Origin: Lucinisca nassula
Lineage: Eukaryota > Mollusca > Bivalvia > Lucinida > Lucinidae
Length of the DNA: 64,000 nt
Direction: 5' to 3'
NCBI GenBank assembly: GCA_963580285.1
Contig: OY757013.1
Coordinates: 132,057,027-132,121,026, forward strand
In this document: piece after piece, positions 21,651-34,300 of the stretch
Numbering within the stretch: position 1 is the stretch's first letter
Layout: each line of letters starts with the position of its first letter
Notes under the pieces: generated by a model
What the model was told of the DNA's origin: nothing
The model's input: the letters and a program-made list of their open reading frames with translations, nothing else
Databases searched by the model: none
Made by a program: the position numbers and the translations under genes

Positions 21651-22115
21651 TACGAAAACACATCTATTAAAATACATTATAAACTTTACCGCCGAAAAAA
21701 CGTAAATTTTAAGATGAAAAATTGTTATAGTTTTTTTTTATTTCTGTTCAAAATATTGATTGTTGGTACTCGTTAAAACCGCCTCATTGATTATAACGAG
21801 TACCCCAGCCCAAAATATAGATTGTGAGTACTCGATGTAACCGTCTCATCGAAGCGATTCTAATGAGTACCCACAATCTATATTTTTGAGCAGAAATAAT
21901 ATATGGCGGTTCTAACGCCGCCTCATCTTCGTGGTTCTAACGAGTACCCACAATCCATGTTTTTGAGCAGAAATAAGATATGGCGGTTCTAACGAGTACC
22001 AACAATCTATATTTTTGAGCAGAAATAAGAAAAATAATGCATGCCCCTGCAAACCCAAGTTTTACTGTATAAAAGTGGCGTTTAAGGGGGTCAGAATTAT
22101 ATAGATTTCGTGCTG
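21651..22115. mobile_element. MITE-X with four partial cores
   Basis: CATTACGAAAACACATCTATT start. At least four broken copies of the palindrome arm (TTCTAACGAGTACC or TACTCG..) lie between 21765 and 22010, each followed by TATTTTTGAGCAGAAATAA. Ends TATATAGATTTCGTG. Confidence 0.82.
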
Positions 22116-22201
22116 TTCAGGGAGGCGAATAGAGTCATATTACAACTGTAACTAACTTACTCCTTGGAACCTGCAGTTTATCCCAATTACACCATGTACA
22201 C

Positions 22202-22479
22202 ATTACGCTAACACACCCGTGCGAAATAGGGCTTTTTTCACGTCTCCAAAAGGGCTACTTTTCGGATGAAAATCCGTTACATTTTTCTCATTTGTACTGC
22301 AGGCATGGGGTGTGGGTGCTCGTTAGAACCGCCTCATTGAGGCGGTTCTAACTGGTACCCACGGCCTGTGTCTTGGGGTGAGAATGAGAAAGATAAGGTA
22401 TACCCCCGAAAACCCCAGTTTTCTCTATGCGAGGTGGGGTGTAAGGGGATGTTCATATTACGGACTTGTTCACGTGATG
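22202..22479. mobile_element. MITE-Y, complete
   Basis: Ends CATTACGCTAACACACCCGTG-like and CGGACTTGTTCACGTGATG. Core 22306-22373. Confidence 0.87.
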
Positions 22480-22704
22480 ATAGATACGCAATTCTACACG
22501 TCAATTTGTTAACAACCATATATGTTTCCTACAGTGTACAGTTTCTCCTGTTTTTTCCATTTATATCATGAACTGTTTTTTTTTTTTTTTTTTTATCATT
22601 ATTTTGTTGCTGTTCTTGTATTGTAATCTCTGATAAAGAGGAAATAAAGAGTATATATATCACAGTTTCTTCACACCGGTACACTTTATCACAGTTCGAA
22701 TCTG

Positions 22705-22865
22705 TCACTGTTCCTCGTTTGTTCTCGTGACAGCATCAATAACTCTGCTCCCCTTGTGGACGGATTTGAATGGTTTTGGCTTTACTACAATAGCGCCTTT
22801 AATTATGCTGAGCAAATCTTCAGGGACAACCGGATCATCATGGTGGATTACAACCCATATCGCAT
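22705..22865 (-). CDS. TYMP: TYMP terminal exon g with stop codon
   Basis: 161 nt: completes Asp, then [52 protein letters not shown] and TGA at 22707-22705. W.x.VHHD..P is the expected family C-terminus, followed by the usual variable tail. The acceptor CTTAATAG|AT contains TTAA, which also forms the end of a MITE-Z copy (22869-23147); the pyrimidine tract thus seems to come from the MITE. No canonical AATAAA was seen in the next 150 nt downstream; a TATAAA variant lies near 22565-22560. Confidence 0.92.
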
Positions 22866-25800
22866 CTATTAAGAAACAAAATAATTTCCATCTAGCAGAT
22901 TTTTCCGCCATTTTTCAAAGGGTTCTGTTCGCTTTTCCGTCTGTAAGCCCTGTCCCACTGAAAAAGGGGTCAACTCTTAAAGGAAAGAATTTGCTCCTCG
23001 GAGCAAATTCTTTCCTTTAAGAGCTGACCCCTATTGACTTGCTCCTCGGAGCAAATTCTTTCCTTTAAGAGCTGACCCCTATTGACATGGGAGACAAATA
23101 TACTTTTGCATGATTTGTCTACCCTGAAGGTGTCAATTCCCCTTTAATGACTCGAAAACTTTTATTTATCCCTACGGAACTTTGTGCCAGATACCTCGGT
23201 ACCTCAGTCGGGTGCGCGTCTGACTGGTGACAAAGTGGGTTGCGGGTTCTATATCTGTCGGGTCAACAAGATTCGTTTGTAGAGATTGCACATAAAAGTC
23301 TTTCCTACTGCCGTTCTCTACCTTCCCCCGACCATCAGGGCTTGAAGAAATAGATGGGCTGCATGATGCTTTAACGCAGAGCAGAAACCGATCCGCACAC
23401 GTGTACTGGTAAACCGCTTAGAGGATCTAAGCCTGCCCAGGCAATGCGATGTGAGTCCGTGTTTATAAACCTTATTGGTTTCATTGGGCGACAGGGCTTG
23501 AGAAGTCATTTCATCTCAATGTCGGGTAAAAGTCCCACAATTTTGGAAGCCACGTCTCCAAAATGACCTTTACAGTGTTGACAGGGACGTTAAACTTCAA
23601 ATCAAATAAAAAAAAAAACAACTACAATTCGCTGATTCACGAAGGGGTGTGGTCAGTTTCTGGCGTAAAATGCACACCATACTCATGAGTACTGATAAAC
23701 CCCTCATGTATTTGGAAAATGAACTTAAAGGAAAGAAACCATAACAAACCATTACGCAAACACGCCTATACAAATACATTGCCACCTTTATCGCCGAAAA
23801 GAAATGAAAATTTTATGATGAAACATTGTGATATTTTTCTTCAATTATGATTACGGAGCTTTTCCCTGAAACTTGTGAATACAGTGCCAACAGAAAAGAT
23901 AGAAACTCTCATGGCGGCGGGGTGATGTTGCTCGTTCACAGAGACATCTCTCATATGCCAGTCATGGAAATGGAAAACGACTCAGAATCTGTTTGGGTTT
24001 AGACTTTTGCAAACAAAGCTTCTCACTTTGTAGCAAGTTGGTATCGACCACCTAACGGCACAGTTGAAAACTACCAGTTATTTAAAGTTCAGCTTGATCA
24101 TCGCATTAAGTCACAGAATAAGTGTAAAAACTTCCCACAATACATGTTCTAGGTGACTTCAACTTCAGAGAGATCGTTTGGCCCGATAGGCTCAGCAAAC
24201 AAGGCACGATGCTGAGTCTGTCAGAAGGACAAATATTGGTTGACATTATGAATGATCATGGCTTACTTACCTGCTCGTGTTAAGAACACTTTGTATTTGA
24301 TTCTTACACCTTAACTAGGACAAGTACCAGATATTCAGTCTCCAGACAAATTAAGCGATCTTGATATTGTTTTCGGATTTACCACCTATAAAGAAACCTC
24401 GTAGAAAGGTGTACTTATATCAAAAGGGTGACTAAGAAACTATGGGGAAGGATGCGCTGAAATTGCAATGGAGAAATACTTTAATGGTCATTCAGCCAGG
24501 AGAACTTTGATTTGATAAATTCTTTCATTCAAGCATAGTCCAAAAATCGTATCCCCTCCAAAACTCCAAAACTAGCAGGTCCGCATTTTCGATCCCTTGA
24601 ATCATACTAGAAACCAGTGCTTCAGCTGAAGTGCATGACCCGCCAGATGCTTTTAGCTTTATGAGTGTTACCATATATGGGTATGGCGGCCATTTTGGTC
24701 ATGTGACCTGGACCTAAAACGGTTCCCCCAATAAATGCGCGTAAGGAACAAAAATATATCTTATACTTTAGTACTGTATTATGAATCGTTTGCAGGATAA
24801 AATGCATTCTCACTTTTCCAGTACAAAAGCATATGTGTCAAAGTTTGACCTAGGCACAAAGACGGTCAAGGTCAACCCAGGGTCACCATTTTAGCAATTT
24901 ATGATGGGCCTACGTCCTAGATGCTATTTATCAAGTTTCGTGGAAATCTGCCCAGTGGTTCTGGAGAAGACTATTTTTGAAGGGTTTTTACAATATATGG
25001 CTTGGCGGCCATTTTGATCATGTGATCTGGACCCCATGAGCAAATTTTGGTTTCCCTATCCTATAGAGGCTCCATATGAAATTTGACTTCAAACAGACCA
25101 ACGGTTTCCGAGGAGAAGCGGTTCGAAAATTTTCACATTTTCGTCTCGGCGAGGTTATACTAAATGGAATGTAATATTTCGCAAGTTCATTTGTAAGATC
25201 TCATTGATATCTATCAGTATGCCAAAAATTGTTTAAATATTCCACGCGGTTAAGTCACTATCACCAATTTTCACAAACGGGTTACGGACAGACAGACAGA
25301 CAGACCATATATGGCTTGGCGGCCGTTTTGGTCATGTGACCTGGACCCCATGAGCAAATTTTGGTTTCCCCCGTCCCATAGAGGCTTCATATGAAATTTG
25401 ATTTCAATCGGCCCAACGGTTTCCGAGGAGAAGCAGTTCGAAAATTTTCACATTTTTCGCCTCGGCGAGGCTATACTAAATGGAATGTAATATTTCGCAA
25501 GTTCATTGGTTAGATCTATTTGATATCTATCAGTATGCCAAAAATTGTTTAAATATTCCAAGCGGTTAAGTCACTGTCACCAATTTTCACAAACGGGTTA
25601 CGGACGGACCCAAAAAAGGTCAAGGTCAACCCAGGGTCACCATTTTAGAAATTTATGATGGACCTACGTCCCAGATGCTATTTATCAAGTTTCGTGGAAA
25701 TCTGCCCAATGGTTCTGGAGAAGACTATTTATGAAGGGTTTTTACCATATATGGCTTGGCGGCCATTTTGGTCATGTGACCTGGACCCCATGAGCAAATT

Positions 25801-28229
25801 TTGGTTTCCCCCATCCATTAGAGGCTCCATATGAAATTTGACTTCAATCGGCCCAACGGTTTCCGAGGAGAAGCAGTTAAAAAATTTTCACATTTTTTGC
25901 CTCGGCGAGGCTATACTAAATGGAATGTAATATTTCGCAAGCTCATTGATTAGATCTCATTGATATCTATCAGTATGCCAAAAATTGTTTAAATATTCAC
26001 AAACGGGTTACGGACGGACCCAAAAAAGGTCAAGGTCAACCCAGGGTCACCATTTTAGCAATTTATGATGGGCCTACGTCCTAGATGCTATTTATCAAGT
26101 TTCGTGGAAATCTGCCCAGTGGTTCTGGAGAAGACTATTTATGAAGGGTTTTTACCATATATGGCTTGGCGGCCATTTTGGTCATGTGACCTGGACCCCA
26201 TGAGCAAATTTTGGTTTCCCCCATCCATTAGAGGCTCCATATGAAATTTGACTTCAATCGGCCCAACGGTTTCCGAGGAGAAGCAGTTAAAAAAAAATTT
26301 CACATTTTTTGCCTCGGCGAGGCTATACTAAATGGAATGTAATATTTCGCAAGCTCATTGGTTAGATATCATTGATATCTATCAGTGTGCCAAAAATTGT
26401 TTAAATATTCCAAGCGGTTAAGTCACTATCACCAATTTTCACAAACGGGTTACGGACGGACAGACAGACAGACCATATATGGCTTGGCGGCCATTTTGGT
26501 CATGTGACCTGGACCCCATGAGCAAATTTTGGTTTCCCCCATCCCATAGAGGCTCCATATGAAGTTTGACTTCAATCGGCCCAACGGTTTCTGAGGAGAA
26601 GCAGTTCAAAAATTTTCACATTTTTGCCTCGGCGAAGCTATACTAAATAGAATGTAATATTTCGCAAGTTCATTGGTAAGACCTCATTGATATCTATCAG
26701 TATGCCAAAAATTGTTCAAATATTCCAAGCGGTTAAGTCACTATCACCAATTTTCACAACAGGGTTATGGGCGGACAGACAGACAGACCATATATGGCTT
26801 GGCGGCCATTTTGGTCATGTGACCTGGACCCCATAAGCAAATTTTGGTTTCCCCCGTCCCATAGAGGCTTCATATGAAATTTGATTTCAATCGGCCCAAC
26901 GGTTTCCAAGGAGAAGCAGTTCGAAAATTTTCACATTTTTCGCCTCGGCGAGGCTATACTAAATGGAATGTAATATTTCGCAAGTTCATTGGTTAGATCT
27001 CATTGATATCTATCAGTAAGCCAAAATTTATTTAAATATTCCAAGCGGTTAAGTCACTATCACCAATTTTCACAAACGGGTTACGGACGGACAGACAGAC
27101 AGACCATATATGGCTTGGCGGCCATTTTGGTCATGTGACCTGGACCGCATGAGCAAATTTGGGTTTCCCCCATCCCATAGAGGCTCCATATGAAATTTGA
27201 CTTCAATCGGCCCAACGGTTTCCGAGGAGAAGCAGTTCAAAATTTTTCACATTTTTGCCTCGGCGAGGCTATACTAAATGGAATGTAATATTTCGCAAGC
27301 TCATTGGTTAGATCTCATTGATATCTATCAGTATGCCAAAAATTGTTTAAATATTCCAAGCGGTTAAGTCACTATCACCAATTTTCACAAACGGGTTACG
27401 GACGGACGGACACACTGACAGACTGACAGAATGACACGGTGATTTTAGGGCACTCTTAGAAATCAACCGACTTCAGTCGGTTGCTTTTTCTGCGGGTCGT
27501 GCAATAAGAAGAAAGATTCGGCGAAGAAATAAGATTCATGCTAAGGCAAAAAAGTTGGGAAGTGGTAAACTCCGAGCAAAATTTGAGAACTTGAGACAAG
27601 AAATAAAGAATGACAGAAGAACAGCATGATTGGTATGTGAATAACTTGGTAGGTGATGTAATGGCTAATTCCAGAGACTTCTACAGATATATCAATACCC
27701 AGAAGAAAGACAAGCAAGGTATCCCACCACTTGATAAAAGAGTAGGGAACGGAGTTGCTGAATCGAACTCTGAAATGGCAGAGGAATTAGTTGGTCAATT
27801 CAATTAGGTTCCATTGACTGGAAGATCGGCCCTTTCATGAAAAATAGTGTTGTGTCATCGGCGGGAGTGATCAAAGCACTCAAAGGCTTGAAACCAACTA
27901 AAGCTTTAGGACCTGGTGAGCTTCATCCAAGAGTCCTGAAGGAACTAGCAAATGGGTTAGGTACCGTTTTTGTTTTCACATCTTTTCCAACAATCTCTTG
28001 ATACGGATGAAATCACTAAAGAATGGCTCCTAGCGAACATTTGGTTTAAATAATATTTTATTTCAAGCTTTGATATATTTACAATACACATATTTTAGTA
28101 CGATGTGGCTAAAGGATCTGACAGTAAGCCTTGTGGTTTATAGACGTCATCTCCTGGAAATAAAATAGTGTACGACATAACTGAGTAGCAAGATTGAAAA
28201 TATTGAGACAGAATAACTGTGCGTGACAA

Positions 28230-28300
<71 letters not shown>

Positions 28301-31300
28301 ACTGGACCCTGCATGAAGTCTGGACAGGAAAATTAGTAAAGGACTACTATAGGAGCTGCTTAATTATAATAGCGAACATTTGCCCACTTTTCAATATAAA
28401 TGCTCGAAATTATCGCCCGGTGTCCCTGACCTGTGTTCTGTGTAAATTGCTTGAACACATAATCCGCACGGTTATTAATGATTGGGTAAAATCTTGGACC
28501 AAGAGGGGAAGATGGACATATGGGCTTGGAGAAGGCTTTTGACACTCCACCTCATGAACTTCTTAAATCCAAATTATTTGGTTATGGAATTAGGGGTAGG
28601 GGGGCGGGGCTCTCAAATGGATAGATTCCTTCCTTTGCTGCAGAAAACAGCGTGTTGTTGTAACTGGTGAATCCTTTGTATGGGCTCAAGTTTTATCTGG
28701 GACTCTCTCTGTACATTAATGATTATGGTATTTCCACTGACATTGACTACTAACTAAGACTGTTCGCAAACGAGTGTGTTTGCTATCGGGAAATTAGAGA
28801 TAAAGAGTACTCACTGAAACTTCAGAAGGATATAGATAAGAAGGATAAGAATGTTTGGCACGGAAAAGGGCATGGGGTGTCAGCCCGTTAACTCGTAAAC
28901 AGGAAGAGAACAAAAAAATCGAGGCTTCATACACCTTAGAGGGAACAGTCCTCGAAAATGTGAATTTCAATAAATACCTTGGTGTTACAATCAAACACGA
29001 TTTGAGATGGAATACGCACATTAGCAACTTATGTACGAAGGCGAATGGAACACTTGGTTTCCTGAGGCAAAATCTTCACCAGTGTCGACAGCATATAAGG
29101 GACTTGTTCGCGCTATCTTGGAACATGGTAGCTGCACCCAAGTGTAGTCGTCCTTAATGAAGAAACTTGAAAAGTTCAGAATAGAGCTGCTAGATTGGGA
29201 ACAGGCAATTACTGCTTGGAAATTGGAAGCATGACGAGAATTCTAGGAAAATTAAGATGGGAGTCTCTCAAGAAAAGGAGAAGGGACAGAAGGCTCATAC
29301 TCTTATACAAAGGTCTAAAGGGTGCTGCCAGCATTTTGACAGTTGACCTTATTCCCCTAGCCAGGCACGGTAGAAATCATCATTCACTGACGTTTCAGAC
29401 CCCCACTGCAGAAAATAACATCTATAAATAATCGTTCTTCCCCTGAACCATTAGCGATTGGAACCGCCCTTCCCGATTCGATCATATTCACTACAGAAGG
29501 TGCAAAAGATAGTGTAGCTAAGTTTATTACTTTGATGAGAACTAGGGACTAACTCCCAGTATCACATGTCCTGCCTGGTGTATGAATGTCATTTGACGTG
29601 TCACCAGTAACAATTCTGATTCTGAGTCTAATAAGTACACACAACATTCCTTTAGTGTACAGCAGCATTATGCCCTCTTACATCACGCTATGAATACCTG
29701 TGGCAAACCAAGTGCACAATAAACATTGAGACCACGGTGTAAGCTTGAAGATTTCAAATTAGGGTCTGAAGTTTTTAACTAGGGTTTGAAAAGTTTAAAC
29801 CACGATTTCAAAGCGAAACTGTACATTACTTCTTTAAAACATAGATTCAACTTTTAAACCGGGGTTTTAATTCAGTTTAACTTCTATCCTTAGTTTAAAA
29901 ACTTCAAACCCCAGTTTCAACGTCAAATTTCAAAACAGGGTTCCGTGCTGATGATCTGTCTCTGGTCGGGCCCATCGGAGTCTAATGGTGGTCTTCTTTT
30001 TCTCCAGCATTTCAGTGGTTTCCTGCTGTCGCGTCCTCACCGTTGTTTCATCTCTGTGGTTGTTTGACTTATCGTGTTCACGGAGACGATGCACTCATGG
30101 GTTAGGATGCCTTCATGTGGACTGAACAAATTATTTGTCTACATCGCGACGAAAGTAAGGGCGAGGATTGTGGCCACGTAAAACTGATTTAAGCACCCCC
30201 CCCCCCCCCGCCAGTGGAATTCGTTTCACTGACCTTTCCAAGGCGGTTCTACTCTTTTGGTTTATTTGTTATGGTTTGTCTTTGGGTGTTTGTGTCGCTT
30301 ATAGTATTTTGTTTTGGATAACCAATTGGCCATTTTTAGGGAAAGTAACTGTCCTTTTGGCTTTCCGCTATTAATGTTTCCATTAGGGTCTGTTATTTCA
30401 TGTTTGTGTTTTTTTCCCTTTGGTCTCCCTTTGGGTTTCAAACCCTAGTTTGAAAACTTCAATCTGGGGCTTCAAGTTCAAACTGTGCTTTAAAGATTTA
30501 TTCTGCATTTGGCTTGCGATAAATACGCTCAATGTCTTAAACTACTCCGGTCTCGAACAGATTTTCAAAGTTCCAACGGAGTTCGGGCCATTAACCCATT
30601 GTATACTAGTGAACTCTTCCATTGCTTTTTTGGACAAGTCCATTAGTCATATCAGGGATGGTAGGCCTATGTTTTCATTTTATTCTATTTTTGACGGAAA
30701 ATTCTGTTAGCAAAAAGTGCAGGCTCTGATCAGACGCCGCGTTCTGCGGCGTCTGATCTGAGCCTGCACTGTTTGACAAGATACCCTTTTGAGTGTTTCC
30801 CGCCTGCAATGGGTAAAAGTTTAATCTTTTTTTTTTTACCTTTCTCAATTTTTTCACCAACAGACGTGAGGAAATGTAAACCGACGGCATAGTTTATTGG
30901 ATCGCTAGATTTTGTTCTACCAGCTCCAAGCTTTCCTGTTACAATGGCGCATTCAAGAGAGTCGATGTCATGTACGAAACCTGCAAGGTAAGAATGTAGA
31001 AAACCTGCAAGTTAAGAACATTATCACTACACATGTTTCGCAAAATGGAATTGCGTCTCTCACTTCGTGAAGAACTACAATTCATTTTAAAATATGTTTA
31101 TCTCCCAAATATCAAATTATATTTCTCGAAATTACGATCTATATTTCAATTCTCTTTTTAGCATTTTATTTCCTGTATATAAAATGAGGTACATGCATTC
31201 ATTACGAAAACACGCCTATACAAATACGTTGTAAATTTCACCGCCGGAAAAACGAAAATTTTAAGATGAAAAATTGTGATATTTTTTTTTTCTGCTGAAA

Positions 31301-34300
31301 ATATAGATTGTTGGTACTCGTTAGAACCGCCTCGATGAGGCGGTTCTAACGGGTACCCACAACCTTTATTATAGAGCAGAAATAAGAAAAAATAGGTTTA
31401 CTCCTGCGAACTCTATAAAAGTGGGGTTCAAGGGGGGGGGGTCAAAATTATATAGGCGTGTTTTCGTGATGACAATTTGTTTAATCATATTTTATTGCAT
31501 ATAACAGCAAGCAATGGGGTTGGGCCACAAGTTCTCACAACATTATCGTGATGACAAAGACTTGTTAGTGGGGTTTTACAAACTAAACGTTCTCTTGACC
31601 TTATTATTTTAGTGTTCGTCTTGTGAAAATCAATTAAATAGTCCGGGAAACGTATTCAATTAGTCTTCAGAACAAGAGCAAAACATTTGAAAGAAAATGG
31701 TTGTGCGAGATATAAAAACTAAGAAACTTGCAAAGGAATCAGTTCTCGAGAATGAAAAGAAAAAAAACGACGAATTCCAGTATTTCAACTTACACTGTTT
31801 CCCAAATGCCCTTCTCGATGGCTCCATCGGATGCGCGTCTGAATTATGATCAAGACGGGTTGCGGGTTTGATTTATGCTGGGTCGGCAACATTCTTTCGT
31901 AAAGATTGTTCATGAAGTCCTTTTGACGGTTGTTCTCTCCCTCCCGCTGATGAAGAACCCGCTGATGAAGAAAGGCAGTGTGTACTGTACTCGCTGACCG
32001 CTTGTGTGTAAGCCTTTCCAGGAAAAGTGTGGTTAGGTAAACTGTCAGGCTCGATATGACCTTGATAATGTTGACTGGGTCGTTAAACTCTAAACGAACG
32101 AACCAAACAACCCTTAAGCCTATGGAAAATGTGTTCAAAGCAGTTCAAGTAATTAGCGTAGATATCTTTAAAAAAAGCCTTTAGGACTTGTTGCTATACT
32201 TCTTAAATTTTAACAAATTTATTTCACGATCCAGCAAGGAGTCCGAAAGGTGCAGCCTGAATGGCATACAGTGTAGACCCTGATCAGACTACTCCTGATC
32301 TGCAATGTTTTTTCAGGCCTATCTGACCAAATACTTAGGATCATTACGGTATAGCCGTTGAGGATTAATTTCAGCGCCTTGTCAGGATACAAAGTGGAAC
32401 ATTTTTAGAACATCTTTATCCCGGGCTTCTCCAGAATTTCGGATGAGTTTGTAAACCGAGGTCCCGTCTCCGTAGGGCCTTAGCTGTTGGTCAGACGTAG
32501 TAAAACTCAAACAATTACTCCCTCTTTAGAACATCTTTTCCCTATCCCGTATAATGTATATTGGAATCGCCTCACGGAGTGCATATAAAATACACTTTGA
32601 AAATACATTTTAAATTATCATTAGTTTCTTGACTTTGAGAACTCACAAACGATATGAATCACTAAAGTTTTAAAACATTGCGCATTCTTAACACTCATCA
32701 ACAATAAACATATGATAAAAACTTACCTGAATCTGCACATTTCACTTCTGTTGTATGTTTTGCTTTTGGCAAGATTTTCATTACGTCAGTTTCTTTTGCG
32801 CACAATTTGTCCGCAACTTCCGGCTGCACACCTTGTGCTTTACACATGGCGGCGAACTTCGCTAAGGCAGTGCCATCATGAAGTGTGTCATTTATCAAAT
32901 GGAAGCCTTGTTTTACGCCTGTTGCTTTCCCAGACCGGTACAGAAGATGCCCACCTGCAATAGCAATGCACAAAGTCTACGCCACACAAGGTAAAAGGTC
33001 GTTAGCCTAGTTTTCTTTGGTGAGCAAAAAATACTTCCGGTTCTATACTCCACCCAAGATGAGGCACACATTCTTTTCTGTAATAGCTAATGTTAAAGAG
33101 CCGTCCTATCAATAATAATTACCTTGTTCAATTTTAGACATTCAACTGCTTCTTTTTCAAATAACTTAAGGCAAAAAATGTATCTTCTTTGCTCTTTTCG
33201 TTCAACAAATGAGGTGCATCAACTACTTTTTGTCGTAAGGTTAGGTAGTTTTAAAACAAAACGCGCGATAAATGTCAGAAGAGACTGGTTCTATATCATT
33301 TAATATTCAAACTATCAAAGATAATTTATTTTTGCGAAGCAGAAATGACATTAATTATATGATAAATGTTTGAAAATCTCAATGACACTGTACGGAAATG
33401 CATATTTTGCCAACCAGATAAAGAAGTACTCTACTAGTGGAGGTATTTGCACATGCGTAATAAAGGTTACATGTAAAAGCATTGCATCCGTCTATGGATC
33501 CGTCGTGCCTTTGCAGATTTTTTTTATGTACATGCGGACAAAATTTAAGCTATTAAAACACTCAGTGTATTTTGGGGGTCGATTGTTTGTCAGCACGTGA
33601 CTATCACTGATTTTAAGGAAATCAAGGTAATAGTGATTTACGTGACAAAGGCCTTGCTATTCGTCAGAGTGCTGTTTAAGCGGTTTTTCTATAGACTCTG
33701 AACTGGAATCATGTGTTAGGCTTGGTACACAGTGAAGACCCAGACCGACACCGCAGAATGCGACGTCTGGTCAGGGTCTACACTGTTTGCTTTAAATACT
33801 CGTATTTAAGGGTTAAACATTGCGATAACACATCCGTGTGATATAGTATAGTTTTCGAACCTCTAAAAAGGCATTTTTTATGAAAATTTGTGATATTTTT
33901 TTCTTATTTATACTCCAAATATAGGTTTTGGGTACTCGTTAGAACCGCCTCATTGAGGCGGACCGCCTCATTGAGGCGGTTCTTACGAGTACCAACAACC
34001 TAGGTCTTGGAGCAGAAATAAGGAAAATAATGTTTACCCACGAAAACCCCAGTTTTTGTATATAATGTGGGGTTTGGTGAGCAAATATTATTTCCGGTCC
34101 ACCGAAGATGAGGCACACATTCTTTTCTGTAACAACTAATGTTAAATAGTCGTCCTATCAACAATATTTACCTTGATCAATTTTAGACATTTAACTGCTT
34201 CTTTTCCACAAAACCGAAACTAGCTAGTCTGGCCCAGAAAACACGTACACTCCTTATTTTTCAGTTCTGTGGTGTAATCCTTGCTTCCAAAGGATAACCC

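Noticed and set aside
24612..27508. CRISPR-like array or simple satellite
   Set aside because: Units are over 300 bp without unique spacers, the DNA is eukaryotic, and the same inverted ends bound both copies.
24612..27508. Helitron
   Set aside because: A hairpin lies near one end, but there is no TC start or CTRR end, and the ends are inverted repeats.
28101..28160. Terminal TYMP exon in the 326 bp insertion
   Set aside because: The exon at 22865-22705 continues the protein with the family's expected W.x.VHHD..P sequence, so it is the main terminal exon. The other is kept only as a candidate alternative.
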